Part shown: positions 25,098 to 33,785 of the stretch, piece after piece
How the letters are laid out: every line of letters begins with the position of its first letter
How positions within the stretch are numbered: position 1 is the first letter of the stretch
Assembly: GCA_035527155.1 (NCBI GenBank)
Contig: DATLBB010000240.1
Span: 1 to 39,074, forward strand
Origin: CS2-K091 sp035527155
GTDB taxonomy: Bacteria; Planctomycetota; Phycisphaerae; Sedimentisphaerales; Anaerobacaceae
Direction: 5' to 3'
DNA length: 39,074 nt
The notes under the pieces: model-generated
Told to the model about the DNA's origin: nothing
Seen by the model: the letters and a program-made list of their open reading frames with translations, nothing else
Database searches by the model: none
Translations under genes and position numbers: made by a program

Positions 25098-26150
25098 TCA
25101 GGCCATCAAGACCTCCAGAAGCTCCTGCTGTAGCGCTGTCGAAGGCTTCTCGGCAAAAGCCATTGCAGCGTCTGCAAACACTGTTACAGCCGGCCCAATC
25201 GGTTTATAGACAGCCGGATTAGTCGGGCCAAAAACAACTAATGTCCTGACCCCCATTCCGGCAGCAATATGCGTAATCCCACTGTCATTGCCGATAAAGC
25301 CATCCGAACAGCTCAAAAGCCACACGACCTGCGTCAAAGACAAATTTGTCAGGTATCTTGCAGCACTGCTTATGTCCTTAATTGTCGCATTGCTGAACCT
25401 CTCTAATTCAGCAGGCCCCAATAAAAATACTACTTCGACACCTTGTGAACGAAGCTCTTTGGCTACAGCTAAGAAATTATCCAGATGCCAGCATTTGTGC
25501 AATCCCCCACTGCCCGGCTGAATTACGACTAACTTTTCACAAGGCTCAAGGTATATTTCTTTCAGCAATTCTCTACCCTTGTTTACGTCTGCTTCAGTCG
25601 CTTTTATTAAACGAACACCTTGCTGAACCTGTCGAGGCTCCAAAGACAGAGCGCTCTCGTTGACGAGCTGCTGTGCGTAATAGTCGGTTAAATGCTGACA
25701 AAAGTCTTCCGGCGGCTTCATCGATAATGTTATAATTTCCGCGCTGTGGCTGCAATTGGCAGTGAAAATCAGGTTTTGTTCAAAGTTGCTGTTCGGCTCG
25801 CCCAAAAATGTCACAATCCAGGCATAGTCGGCAAAAACGTTTATTAGAGGGTCGCCGTCCACAAGGTCAAACGCACTTGTTTCAGCAAACAATCGATGTA
25901 AATTCATTGAATCTATGGAGCGAATGCTGTCAACGCAGGTCCTGCCCGGCAAGATGCCGATATATTCAGTGTGGCCGACGATATCAATTCCACCCAATCG
26001 CAGAGAGTCTTTCATAAACTCGGCCAAGGGCAGAGTTAAGATACAATCGCCGATAGCGCCCGGCTGCAATATCACTCCTCGCTGCGCTTGCCGTGCCATT
26101 TGAGCTCCCTTTTCTTTGAGCAAACTTAAGATATCATCGTTCGTCTGCAT
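25098..26150 (-). CDS. family 9 glycosyltransferase (heptosyltransferase-like)
   Basis: GT-B fold transferase of 350 residues, the family that adds heptose to LPS core on the cytoplasmic face. Near the N-terminus GVILQPGAIGDCILTLPLAEFM is the GT9 signature. The C-terminal half has VVIQPGSGGLHKCWHLDNFLAVA and GNDSGITHIAAGMGVRTLVVFGPTNPAVY. No ADP-heptose synthesis genes are in the window, so the donor is uncertain. ATG 26150 is used; an in-frame TTG lies two codons earlier and a second Met at residue 18 could also serve. It has its own promoter. Confidence 0.88.
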   Translation of the reverse strand: MQTNDDILSLLKEKGAQMARQAQRGVILQPGAIGDCILTLPLAEFMKDSLRLGGIDIVGHTEYIGILPGRTCVDSIRSIDSMNLHRLFAETSAFDLVDGDPLINVFADYAWIVTFLGEPNSNFEQNLIFTANCSHSAEIITLSMKPPEDFCQHLTDYYAQQLVNESALSLEPRQVQQGVRLIKATEADVNKGRELLKEIYLEPCEKLVVIQPGSGGLHKCWHLDNFLAVAKELRSQGVEVVFLLGPAELERFSNATIKDISSAARYLTNLSLTQVVWLLSCSDGFIGNDSGITHIAAGMGVRTLVVFGPTNPAVYKPIGPAVTVFADAAMAFAEKPSTALQQELLEVLMA

Positions 26151-26230
26151 AATCAAAAGCCAAATTTCAAAGCGCCATAGGGCCTTACTTATTAGGTGGC
26201 TGCACTATCAACCAATCCACCGCCAGCAAA

Positions 26231-26259
26231 AATATACACTGTTACCACAGCAATATCAA
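26231..26259 (-). promoter_or_regulatory. promoter for the GT9 gene
   Basis: Minus strand TTGATA (26254-26259), 17 bp, TATATT (26231-26236), roughly 80 nt before the GT9 ATG. Each hexamer differs from consensus at one position. Confidence 0.55.
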
Positions 26260-26371
26260 TGATTTTGTGACACAAGCCTATTTATAGAGTATTCTAATCT
26301 TGTGAATCATTTGTACGAATTTGATATCGCTCGAAGCCACATCAATTTGGTAACCTGCTGAAAATTGCGCG

Positions 26372-28588
26372 TCAATTATCTGGTGTTTTTCGTGGCGCTA
26401 CGTCGTCATAGCTGGCACCGGAACCAGCCATGCAGAACTCATCGTGATAAAGTATGCGACTACTAACCGCATCACTGGGGCTATTGGGGTTTTCCCATCC
26501 TTTGTAAAGGCCCATTTTGAAATAAGGTCCTTTCTTATCATTAAAGGTGTTAGGGCCTTCTTGTTCGACAACTTTTTCTCCATTCTTCCAAACTTCCAGG
26601 AGCCCATCAGACTCGTATGACCATTTGACATGTACGACCCAATCCGTCCAAACACCTGTACGGTAGGGCCGTAAGTTATATTTTTTTGTTCCCCCATAAG
26701 CTCTTTTTCCGCCTTCGAACGTATTTTCCTTGGCGTCCCATCGACTGACCAAATCCCATTTTCCACCTGTCGTTGAAAGTGCCATAACCGGATTACGCCA
26801 GTTTTCTCCAATTTTGAAGTCAGGAACTCCATGCCATTGAGCTACTATCTCCCACACTTTGTCGGGCACATAGTCGTCGGGCAGCAAGATGCTGAATCCA
26901 TACCAATACTCTTTTCCGACTTCGCTGCCAGGCCCACTAACTTCCGTGCGGTAGGAGACTTTGTCTTTATTACGGTTCAGCAACGTCTTCATCGCATATT
27001 GTCCAGCCCGCACAGGTCGATTAGTAACCTGTGGCGCATTGCCTGAAATCCTCCAGCCCGTAAGTTGCCCTTTTTCAAAATCTCCAATAAAAATCAAAGG
27101 GCTGTCAATCTCCCTCACAGCAATGATGCGCAGAGCGATATCATCGGTGTACTCGGGCGACTGCAGTGTTCGATTGCCATCGGTGTGTCGAAATGTCTCT
27201 TTCTTATCAACCCTTCCCGTTTTCGTGTTCACCCATTCTGCCTTATACGCTCCCCTGGACAAGGCCACCACCAGCTCTGACTGGTTGCCGCCGTTAATGT
27301 AAATGGCGTAGCCCTTGCCCGGCTGGACCAGGGCGCGGGCGGTTGCCTTGTTGGGTATTCCGGCTTTGATGACTGAATTGTCCGGGTTCATCCGGATGAA
27401 GTTGAAGCTGTTAATGAAATCCTTGAGAATCTCTAACTGCTTTCGAAACACTGGCCCGCCGCCGCCAGGAGCATCGATCTTTTCCGTGCCGTCTTCGTGA
27501 CCGACTGTGAAAGAGTAATCGAGGTTATCATACAATCCGCCGCCGGCAATAATAAAGTCCCACGCTTCGAGACGATATGCTTTCGGCTCACTGTCGGCAA
27601 AGCCCGTCTCATCATCACCTATGACTTTGTTCAAGCCATAGTTCTGCGCCACAGCTATGGGCGGCTTGGCGTAATGGAAGTTGAAAATCGACACATGAGG
27701 ATTCGGCTTACTCACTTTCCTGGACTTGTTAGCGATATTCTGGGCGATGAGGTGTTTTGCTTTGAAGTTCGCTTCGGCCTTGACAATTGTGTCAGCAATA
27801 TGTGCCTGCCATTCCAGCGTAACGCCGCCGAAGTATGGCTCGTTGCAGATTTCATAATACAAGTTGTCAAAGTTCTTTAGCTCCTCGACGATTTTGCGTA
27901 CCATTGCGTCCTGCACAGCCAGCAGCTTTGGATACTTCAGCGTATAGACTTCGGTACGCTTCATTTTGCCGATACCGTTAACGTTGTTGGCAGCGTTCAT
28001 CGGACTCAGTTCCCACATGGCGTCGTTGTAGAACGGGCAAAACAGGACCAGTTCAACCACAACTCCGCGTTTGCTCGCTTCGGCAACAAAGTTGCGTAAG
28101 CGTTCGAAGTACGCGGGGTCCCACTTTGTCAGGTCAAATTTATTTCCCCCGTTGGCGTAGCCGGGTGTATTACTCCGGGCCCACGGACAGATGAGTTTAC
28201 TCTTCGCAGGTGCCAGCGTGTTGTTCTTAATCTTAAAAGCCCCGACCGGCTCGCAGTATGCGCCGCTGAATGTCCGCGTCAGGTTAAAACCATGCGAGGA
28301 AAGTGTCTTGAAGTACGTCTTGTAATTGAAGGCCCGGTTGAGCACTGCTCCGTAATGCTCGCCGGAGGTTATCAAAATTGTCGGCTTACCGCGCCACAGA
28401 AAATAGTGGCCATTCTCCGGATGCAGTTGTATCGGCTTGATACTCTTCGCAGGCTGCCCCGCGCCAGCAAACACAGCGCAGCCAAAATACGATAGCACCA
28501 CGGCACATGCAAACATCGTAAGCTGAACAGCGCCAACATCTCTCGCTTTGACCCTGATTAACCACATTTTGTTTGCCTGCCCAGCCAT
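26372..28588 (-). CDS. secreted glycoside hydrolase-like/polysaccharide lyase fusion
   Basis: Bimodular exported protein of 738 residues. An N-terminal hydrophobic segment (about 22-42) acts as signal peptide or anchor. Residues about 50-400 look like a TIM-barrel hydrolase: FLWRGKPTILITSGEHYG, GFNLTRTFSG, YYEICNEPYFGG with the acid/base-type Glu250 after Asn249, and GDDETGF (Glu327) as possible nucleophile region. A beta-sandwich stretch (about 405-495) links to a C-terminal module (about 498-735) resembling the PF14099-type polysaccharide lyase: GDFEKGQLTGW, YWYGFSILLPDDY, VAQWHGVPD, WTDWVVHVKWSYESDGLLEVWKNGE. AGGAG 9 nt before the ATG decides the start. Substrate unknown; a uronate-containing polysaccharide is a guess from the lyase module. 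Confidence 0.78.
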   Translation of the reverse strand: MAGQANKMWLIRVKARDVGAVQLTMFACAVVLSYFGCAVFAGAGQPAKSIKPIQLHPENGHYFLWRGKPTILITSGEHYGAVLNRAFNYKTYFKTLSSHGFNLTRTFSGAYCEPVGAFKIKNNTLAPAKSKLICPWARSNTPGYANGGNKFDLTKWDPAYFERLRNFVAEASKRGVVVELVLFCPFYNDAMWELSPMNAANNVNGIGKMKRTEVYTLKYPKLLAVQDAMVRKIVEELKNFDNLYYEICNEPYFGGVTLEWQAHIADTIVKAEANFKAKHLIAQNIANKSRKVSKPNPHVSIFNFHYAKPPIAVAQNYGLNKVIGDDETGFADSEPKAYRLEAWDFIIAGGGLYDNLDYSFTVGHEDGTEKIDAPGGGGPVFRKQLEILKDFINSFNFIRMNPDNSVIKAGIPNKATARALVQPGKGYAIYINGGNQSELVVALSRGAYKAEWVNTKTGRVDKKETFRHTDGNRTLQSPEYTDDIALRIIAVREIDSPLIFIGDFEKGQLTGWRISGNAPQVTNRPVRAGQYAMKTLLNRNKDKVSYRTEVSGPGSEVGKEYWYGFSILLPDDYVPDKVWEIVAQWHGVPDFKIGENWRNPVMALSTTGGKWDLVSRWDAKENTFEGGKRAYGGTKKYNLRPYRTGVWTDWVVHVKWSYESDGLLEVWKNGEKVVEQEGPNTFNDKKGPYFKMGLYKGWENPNSPSDAVSSRILYHDEFCMAGSGASYDDVAPRKTPDN

Positions 28589-28635
28589 ATCAATCTTCTC
28601 CTAAAAAAATGTCAATAAACCAAGACCCAACAAAC

Positions 28636-28692
28636 TTACGTTTAGCCCCGCAATTTATTGCGATGTTATTTAGCCCGGAGTTTTACTGCGGA
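28636..28692. repeat. two tandem imperfect repeats of about 28 bp
   Basis: On the minus strand, CGCAgTAAAacTcCGGGCTAAA is followed directly by a unit starting CGCAaTAAA and ending GGGGCTAAA (28664-28692, then 28636-28663). The units share the CGCA.TAAA start and GGGCTAAA end. The second unit contains the palindrome GCAATaaATTGC. They occupy the gap upstream of the GH-PL gene. Confidence 0.6.
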
Positions 28693-28702
28693 TTTTCCTT
28701 TT

Positions 28703-29122
28703 TCACTTTAACGGCCAGCCCACAGGACAGCAAGCGAGCCATAAATTGGCAAAGTCTTTTAAGTCGGCAAAGTCTACTTCTCCACTGCCGTCCAGGTCGG
28801 CGGGTAAACCAGCTCCGCTATTGCGCCAAAGTTGAGCGAACCTTGCATAGTCATCGAACGAGACTATACATAAAGGCCCGCCCGGCCAGAAGCCGCCTAA
28901 TAGTTCATACTTTCCGCCGCTGCTGTAAGCCGCGTCCGGCTGCCCTATTGTTCCAGTTAGCACATACGGCCCACCGCTGCTCCGACCACCTCCGCCGTCT
29001 ATAGTACTCCAATCCAATACGTAAGGGCCGCCCGATTGGGCCAACCCAGGTGAAAGCAACAGTAAACAAACAGGAAAAACTGCCAATACCATATTCATCA
29101 AAATTCTCTTATCAAGTCTCAT
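28703..29122 (-). CDS. small secreted protein with dockerin-like C-terminus
   Basis: Exported protein of 139 residues. The signal peptide is about 1-29 (VLAVFPVCLLLLSPGLAQS). Residues 31-81 are a Gly/Tyr-rich segment with two SGGPYVL repeats (about 30-36 and 49-55) and GTIGQPDAAYSSGGKYELLGG, a sequence type frequent in planctomycete secreted proteins. Residues 88-130 form a dockerin-like pair: DDYARFAQLW and LPADLDGSGEVDFADLKDF, the second a good calcium-loop match. Its ATG overlaps the stop of the upstream S74 protein gene (ATGA), so the two are translationally coupled and probably act together at the surface. No catalytic domain is present. Confidence 0.78.
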   Translation of the reverse strand: MRLDKRILMNMVLAVFPVCLLLLSPGLAQSGGPYVLDWSTIDGGGGRSSGGPYVLTGTIGQPDAAYSSGGKYELLGGFWPGGPLCIVSFDDYARFAQLWRNSGAGLPADLDGSGEVDFADLKDFANLWLACCPVGWPLK

Positions 29123-30933
29123 AACTTTAGCTCCTTCTCTTCTGTAAGCTGGTGTATCGTTCTTTCCAAAGCCTCAAGTCTTTGTTTCAAGGACTGGTTT
29201 TCTGAACTCAGGTGATTTTTCAATGACTCATTTTCGGCTTTTAACTCTTTGATCGCCTCAACCAGTACGGGCACGATACGGCCATAACTGACGGAATAGA
29301 AACCGTCCTCGTCATCGCTTTTGTTGACGACCTCGGGCAGGACCTGGGCGACTTCCTGGGCGATGAAACCGACCTGGCGATCTTCGCTGAAATTATGTTC
29401 GGGATATTCATCTTGCTTCCAGTTAAACTGCACACCCCGCAGCTTCAGGATTGTGCTCAGTGAGTCTGTCAAGGGCTGAATGTTTTCCTTAAAACGGGCA
29501 TCTGAGGACGACAGGTAGTAACCGGTGGTGAAGATGTCTCCGACGCTGAACACGCCGTACTGGCCGCCCCATGCTCTGACGCCGGTACCGGCAATGCATC
29601 TTCCGTAAACGCCCCAGCCGGTGCCGTTTTGTGATCCATACACCCCAATCCCGGCGCTGCCGGTGCCGAGGTTTTCTCCGAAAATACCGGCCGACATCGA
29701 GCCGGGGGATATGTTATTCAATCGCCCATGGACCGCAAAGGCATTAGCCGAGGCAGAGTCGTTTCTGGCCATGACCGCGGGCGCCGTGCCGATCCCGGAA
29801 TCATGAAAAGCAAACACTCCAGTCCCGTCAGCACCGGCGACCTGGAAATAGCCCCCATAGTTGGTCCCCTCGCCATTGGAGGCCCAGCCCATAACACCGG
29901 TACCGCCGATGCTGTCGCTCTGGCCGAACACTCCCTCAGTGTTGCCCGAGGCGGCCGTGGCCCGACCGACCACGCCGGTGCCACTGTTGCTGGCGCTCAG
30001 GCCCTGTACACCATAGATGGCGCCGGTGGTAGAAGTGGCTTCACCGACGATAGCACTACAATAAGAAGAGGTAGTGTTGGTTACGCCCTTGATACCGGGC
30101 TCCTGGCCGGTGGAAGAACTGTGAATACCGTACACACCGATGCCGTTACCCGCGGTGTCGCCGTAGACGCCGTAACCGTCGCCGGCATGCCAGCCGTACA
30201 CGCCGGCACCTTGATCTCCGGTGCCATTGTTGGTACCGCGGACACCCGCAGAGTTGATACCGGGCGTTGTACTTGTGATAACGCCGCGCACCCCCGCAGT
30301 ACTGTTCGAGTTCGAGTCGCATTCACCGTGAACGCCGGGCCATGTCCCGGTTGTGCCCGTGCGGTGACCGTAAACAGCAATATACGGGACCGTCGAGCGG
30401 ATTCCGTGGTGGTTTTCCGTTGACATCACTTCTAATTTGGAAACGGGCGCATTCGTCCCAATGCCTATATAACCGGTCGGGATCGAATACATGTTGCTGT
30501 TACTGACCATCCAGTCATTGTCATTGCCTGTGTTCTCGGCATAAATGGCATAAGGCGTCGGAGTCACTTCATGTCGCGGACTCAGAATTGTAACGCGTTC
30601 TTCGCTGTCACCCGGCCGAACACCTATCTGTAGCCAGCGAGCATCACCAGTGAACGCCTTGTCTCCGAAATCCAATTCCACCGTAAAGTAACCGTCAATT
30701 ACATCGAGGTCGTTTATGTCAACTGTCCCTCCGATTTGAAAACTGTTAAGGACCGGGTCTGCGTAGAGCCTGAATTCAAAGTCGTACTGCCCATCCGCCG
30801 GACCGTTGGCGTCCATCAGCCGGCCCTGGTAGGTCCAAGCCGTGCCCATCGGCGCTGCCTCGCTTACCTCTGCAAAACAGACCATCAGGCCCAAGGCCAC
30901 AACCAAAATTGTCAACATCTTTGTGCTTTTCAT
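29119..30933 (-). CDS. secreted tail-fibre-like protein with C-terminal peptidase S74 chaperone domain
   Basis: Exported protein of 604 residues. The signal peptide is about 1-26. An N-terminal domain (about 30-135, FTYQGRLMDANGPADGQYDFEFRLY type) is followed by about 300 residues of short Gly-rich repeats built on G(V/I)YG (AGVYGWHAGDGYGVYGD and similar). From residue 472 the intramolecular chaperone domain begins: SSSDARFKENIQPL, VGFIAQEVAQVLPEVV and YGRIVPVLVEAIKEL, ending in a coiled coil (about 562-602). In phage S74 domains the Ser at SDxRxK is the self-cleavage site. GAAAGGG 7 nt before the ATG sets the start. The stop overlaps the following gene. Confidence 0.85.
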   Translation of the reverse strand: MKSTKMLTILVVALGLMVCFAEVSEAAPMGTAWTYQGRLMDANGPADGQYDFEFRLYADPVLNSFQIGGTVDINDLDVIDGYFTVELDFGDKAFTGDARWLQIGVRPGDSEERVTILSPRHEVTPTPYAIYAENTGNDNDWMVSNSNMYSIPTGYIGIGTNAPVSKLEVMSTENHHGIRSTVPYIAVYGHRTGTTGTWPGVHGECDSNSNSTAGVRGVITSTTPGINSAGVRGTNNGTGDQGAGVYGWHAGDGYGVYGDTAGNGIGVYGIHSSSTGQEPGIKGVTNTTSSYCSAIVGEATSTTGAIYGVQGLSASNSGTGVVGRATAASGNTEGVFGQSDSIGGTGVMGWASNGEGTNYGGYFQVAGADGTGVFAFHDSGIGTAPAVMARNDSASANAFAVHGRLNNISPGSMSAGIFGENLGTGSAGIGVYGSQNGTGWGVYGRCIAGTGVRAWGGQYGVFSVGDIFTTGYYLSSSDARFKENIQPLTDSLSTILKLRGVQFNWKQDEYPEHNFSEDRQVGFIAQEVAQVLPEVVNKSDDEDGFYSVSYGRIVPVLVEAIKELKAENESLKNHLSSENQSLKQRLEALERTIHQLTEEKELKL

Positions 30934-30945
30934 TTTCTTACCCTT

Positions 30946-31044
30946 TCAAAAGATTGTTAATATTTCATACGGCGCACACTGTGTGCACAAATACCTGCTT
31001 GTAAAATTCGCAGACTTGAGTGGATATAGCTGTATTTTAGTCAT
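30946..31044 (-). CDS. possible 32-residue leader ORF upstream of the S74 protein
   Basis: Lies between the promoter at 31083-31110 and the S74 gene. GGAGG sits 9 nt before ATG 31044, a stronger site than that of many genes here. The frame runs 32 codons to TGA (30946-30948), which overlaps the ribosome site of the S74 gene 12 nt before its ATG. The peptide begins MTKIQLYPLK, ends EILTIF and contains CTQC. It also spans a 13-nt palindrome GCACACTGTGTGC (30974-30986). Function, if any, could be leader or translational coupling; it resembles no known family. Confidence 0.35.
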   Translation of the reverse strand: MTKIQLYPLKSANFTSRYLCTQCAPYEILTIF

Positions 31045-31082
31045 CACCGGCTGCCTCCAGTAAAGCTATTTAAAACAAGGCA

Positions 31083-31110
31083 ATTATATGCTTTTGCACG
31101 TCACTGTCAA
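31083..31110 (-). promoter_or_regulatory. consensus promoter for the S74/dockerin-like unit
   Basis: Minus strand TTGACA (31105-31110), 16 bp, TATAAT (31083-31088), both hexamers perfect. The leader before the S74 gene is about 145 nt and holds the possible short ORF. Confidence 0.72.
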
Positions 31111-31200
31111 GTAAATTGCGAGAAATTCTGGGATTTGAAATTCGCTGGACAATGACTTTCTCGAGATATGAGTCAAATTCGCGTAGTGCTGTATTAGCGC

Positions 31201-32805
31201 CTACCGCAATTTCTTATTGATGGCACGGAGCAGCTTTTTATCAACATCTGCGCCCAATTTCTCGGCGATTGTTATGTGCCTGGCCGCCAAATCGTACTTC
31301 TTTAACTTGTAAAACGCAAAGGCCAGCCCGTTATGCGCATCACCCATCTCCGGCTCAAGCTCGACTGCCTTCAAATACGCAGCCGCTGCCTGCTCGTAAT
31401 CGTCCTTGTTGGAATAAGCCGCTCCAAGATTATGATGAATTGTGCCATCATCGGGCGCTATTCGAACGGCTTTCTTATACTGTTCAATAGCCGCATCATA
31501 CTTCTTCTTTCCGAAATATACATTTCCCAAACCTACGAAGGCAGCCACCATGTCAGGCTGAAAAGCCAAAGCCTTTTTGTATGCTTGGGTCTCTTCATCG
31601 ACCAAACCCAGCTTGTTATAGCAGACAGCCAGGCCGTAGTGGGCCTCAGCTAAATTGCGTTTAATCTTCAAGGCCTTTTTATATTGAGATATTGCCTGCC
31701 GATATTTACCCATCTGTTTATAAACATCGGCCAATTGGCTGTACAGAGAAGCGTCTTTTGGCTCCAAAATAAGTGCCTGTTTCAGGGCCACTTCCGCCTG
31801 CACAAACATCTCCAGTTCGCTGTAAGCAATTGCCAGATTCTTGTACGCCTGGACGAAATTCGGGTCCAGCTCGATTGCGTAACCGTATTGAGCAATCGCA
31901 TCGTTGAGCCATCCTCGTTTGGTGTATGCATTGCCAAGATTGCTATGTGTTTTGGCATCGTTTGGGTTGATTTGCAAAGCCGTCCGGTATTCGTACAGAG
32001 CGTCCTCTATCCGTCCGTCTTTAAGATAAAGATTGCCCAGATTCGCCCGAGATTCGCCCAGTGATGGATTTATTTGCACTGCTGTTTCAAGTGCGAGCAA
32101 TGCAGACTCCGTATCGCCGATATCGCAGTAGCTGTTGCCCAGATTATTAAGAAAACAGCCTAACGTCTGAATTTTGCTCAGCTTTTTCATGTAAATACTT
32201 CTGTCGTCGTCCGGTACCATGAATTTAGTTATGTAATGCTCATCCGGAGCACTTCCCCCTTTGCTTGTTGTTTCAATATTGAATTGCACTCGCCCATCAT
32301 CGTATTTAACGAAGAAGTGTCCCGGAACGACAACACCATATAAAGGCAGACCAAGCCGTTCCCCAAGCGAAAGATAAAGAATCGACAGACTCAGGCAATA
32401 CCCTCGTTTTCTATCGAGCACCGAGTGCAAAAACAAATCATTCGGGTCACTTGCCTCTGAAACCGCTTTAAAGCCCAGCTCATCAAACAAATACTCATTT
32501 ATCATCGGAATCGCGTGGTAGTTGGCCCTTAGATTTTTCTTTTCGAGCCGGGCGCGAATTTCAAGTGCCATATTATCCAATTTTGACAAATACCTTCGGC
32601 CGTAAACAAGGTGGCTCCACTTCTCAGAAATAATCAGAGCAGCCCTGGCCAGATCAACTTCGTCCTCTCTTAGCCGAAGGACTCGTTCAATCGACTTCGC
32701 GTACAGGCCTGCTTTGCCCTCGTTGGCCAGGGGCTCATCTCGGCCAAAAGTTGCCGGCCCTGTAAAGACCGTAACGCACACAATCAGCAACAAAACCTTT
32801 TTCAT
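31201..32805 (-). CDS. exported transglutaminase-like (SirB1-type) protein with TPR repeats
   Basis: Protein of 534 residues from ATG 32805. The signal peptide is MKKVLLLIVCVTVFTGPATFG. Residues about 30-215 form a SirB1-like transglutaminase-like domain: DRKRGYCLSLSILYLSLGERLGLPLYGVVVPGHFFVKY, with Cys137 and His163 visible as catalytic-type residues; the third (usually Asp) position reads NIETT. About eight tetratricopeptide repeats follow (about 217-510), e.g. AEAHYGLAVCYNKLGLVDEE and DAAIEQYKKAVRIAPDD. The frame is open to a TTG at 32865, but that would place 20 non-signal residues first. The function is unknown; TPRs suggest a periplasmic scaffold. Confidence 0.8.
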   Translation of the reverse strand: MKKVLLLIVCVTVFTGPATFGRDEPLANEGKAGLYAKSIERVLRLREDEVDLARAALIISEKWSHLVYGRRYLSKLDNMALEIRARLEKKNLRANYHAIPMINEYLFDELGFKAVSEASDPNDLFLHSVLDRKRGYCLSLSILYLSLGERLGLPLYGVVVPGHFFVKYDDGRVQFNIETTSKGGSAPDEHYITKFMVPDDDRSIYMKKLSKIQTLGCFLNNLGNSYCDIGDTESALLALETAVQINPSLGESRANLGNLYLKDGRIEDALYEYRTALQINPNDAKTHSNLGNAYTKRGWLNDAIAQYGYAIELDPNFVQAYKNLAIAYSELEMFVQAEVALKQALILEPKDASLYSQLADVYKQMGKYRQAISQYKKALKIKRNLAEAHYGLAVCYNKLGLVDEETQAYKKALAFQPDMVAAFVGLGNVYFGKKKYDAAIEQYKKAVRIAPDDGTIHHNLGAAYSNKDDYEQAAAAYLKAVELEPEMGDAHNGLAFAFYKLKKYDLAARHITIAEKLGADVDKKLLRAINKKLR

Positions 32806-32969
32806 AGCTGTTCGATTATGTTTAACCACTTGTTCTGCCTTTTTATCGAAAACCCCCTTAAACAACAGACGCTGTACAATCCTACTAAGTATTTGCCTCT
32901 ACAGCCCTTATCGTCAGAAAAGCCGTTTATATTTTGTGTTCTCCAGAATTATGATTAAAAAAAGTCAAT

Positions 32970-32998
32970 TTGAACAAATAATTCTTGTCTAATATAAA
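32970..32998 (+). promoter_or_regulatory. promoter for the DUF1080 lipoprotein gene
   Basis: TTGAAC (32970-32975), 17 bp, TATAAA (32993-32998), 49 nt before ATG 33048. The -10 is good and the -35 matches four of six. Confidence 0.5.
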
Positions 32999-33047
32999 TC
33001 CCAAGGTTATTTTGTTCAACGTAATTCTTTATGTTAGGAGTCATATA

Positions 33048-33749
33048 ATGAGCTGGAAGCATACTAATATCGGAAGCTTATTTTGTCGTGCGTTACCCAA
33101 TATGCTATACACAATATTTCTGCTGCTTGCCGTTTTCGTGCTGGTGTCATGTCAGGGTCCCGCCGATAGGCGTCCTGCGGAGCGCGAAATCAGCCTCTTC
33201 GACGGCAAGACACTGGGGAAGTGGGCGATTACCGACTTCGGCGGCCAGGGCAATGTCTACGTAAAAGAAGGCAGCATCTTTCTCGAAATGGGTAACGACA
33301 TGACCGGCATAAACTGGATCGGCCCGGTCGTCCGGATGAACTATGAAATCAGCCTCGAAGCGAAGCGGGTCACGGGAAGTGACTTTTTCTGTGGACTGAC
33401 CTTTCCCGTCGGTGACAATCCCTGCTCACTAATCCTCGGCGGATGGGGCGGCGAGGTCTGCGGCCTGTCCAATCTCGATTACTATGACGCCGCAAACAAC
33501 GAAACCACACGAATCATTTCGTTTGAACAAGGCCGATGGTACTACGTCCGCCTGCGCGTCACGCCCAACAAAATTGAAGCATGGGTCGACGATGAAAAGA
33601 TTGTTGACGTGGTAACGACCGACCGAAAAGTCGACATCCGGCCGGAGGTGGACTTATCTCAGCCGCTTGGTATTGCAACCTGGCAAACGGCCGGAGCCGT
33701 TCGCAACATCCACTTGCAAACACTCACAGACCTAAGTGGTGTTTTCTGA
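33048..33749 (+). CDS. DUF1080 family lipoprotein
   Basis: Predicted lipoprotein of 233 residues. The hydrophobic segment YTIFLLLAVFVLVSC ends in a lipobox with Cys35. The rest is a single laminin-G-like beta sandwich of the DUF1080 (3-keto-disaccharide hydrolase-type) family: REISLFDGKTLGKWAITDFGGQG, then WYYVRLRVTPNKIEAWVDDEKIVD near the C-terminus. TTAGGAG 7 nt before ATG 33048 fixes the start; the frame is open to 32985. It stands alone on the plus strand between minus-strand genes. Enzymatic activity is known for some family members and cannot be shown here. Confidence 0.8.
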   Translation: MSWKHTNIGSLFCRALPNMLYTIFLLLAVFVLVSCQGPADRRPAEREISLFDGKTLGKWAITDFGGQGNVYVKEGSIFLEMGNDMTGINWIGPVVRMNYEISLEAKRVTGSDFFCGLTFPVGDNPCSLILGGWGGEVCGLSNLDYYDAANNETTRIISFEQGRWYYVRLRVTPNKIEAWVDDEKIVDVVTTDRKVDIRPEVDLSQPLGIATWQTAGAVRNIHLQTLTDLSGVF

Positions 33750-33785
33750 GTTACCCGGGGACAGATTAACCATTTAATTTAAATT

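Noticed and set aside
29728..30423. 231-residue plus-strand ORF
   Set aside because: Mirror of the GC-rich Gly repeat coding region of the S74 protein; composition typical of antisense of repeats.
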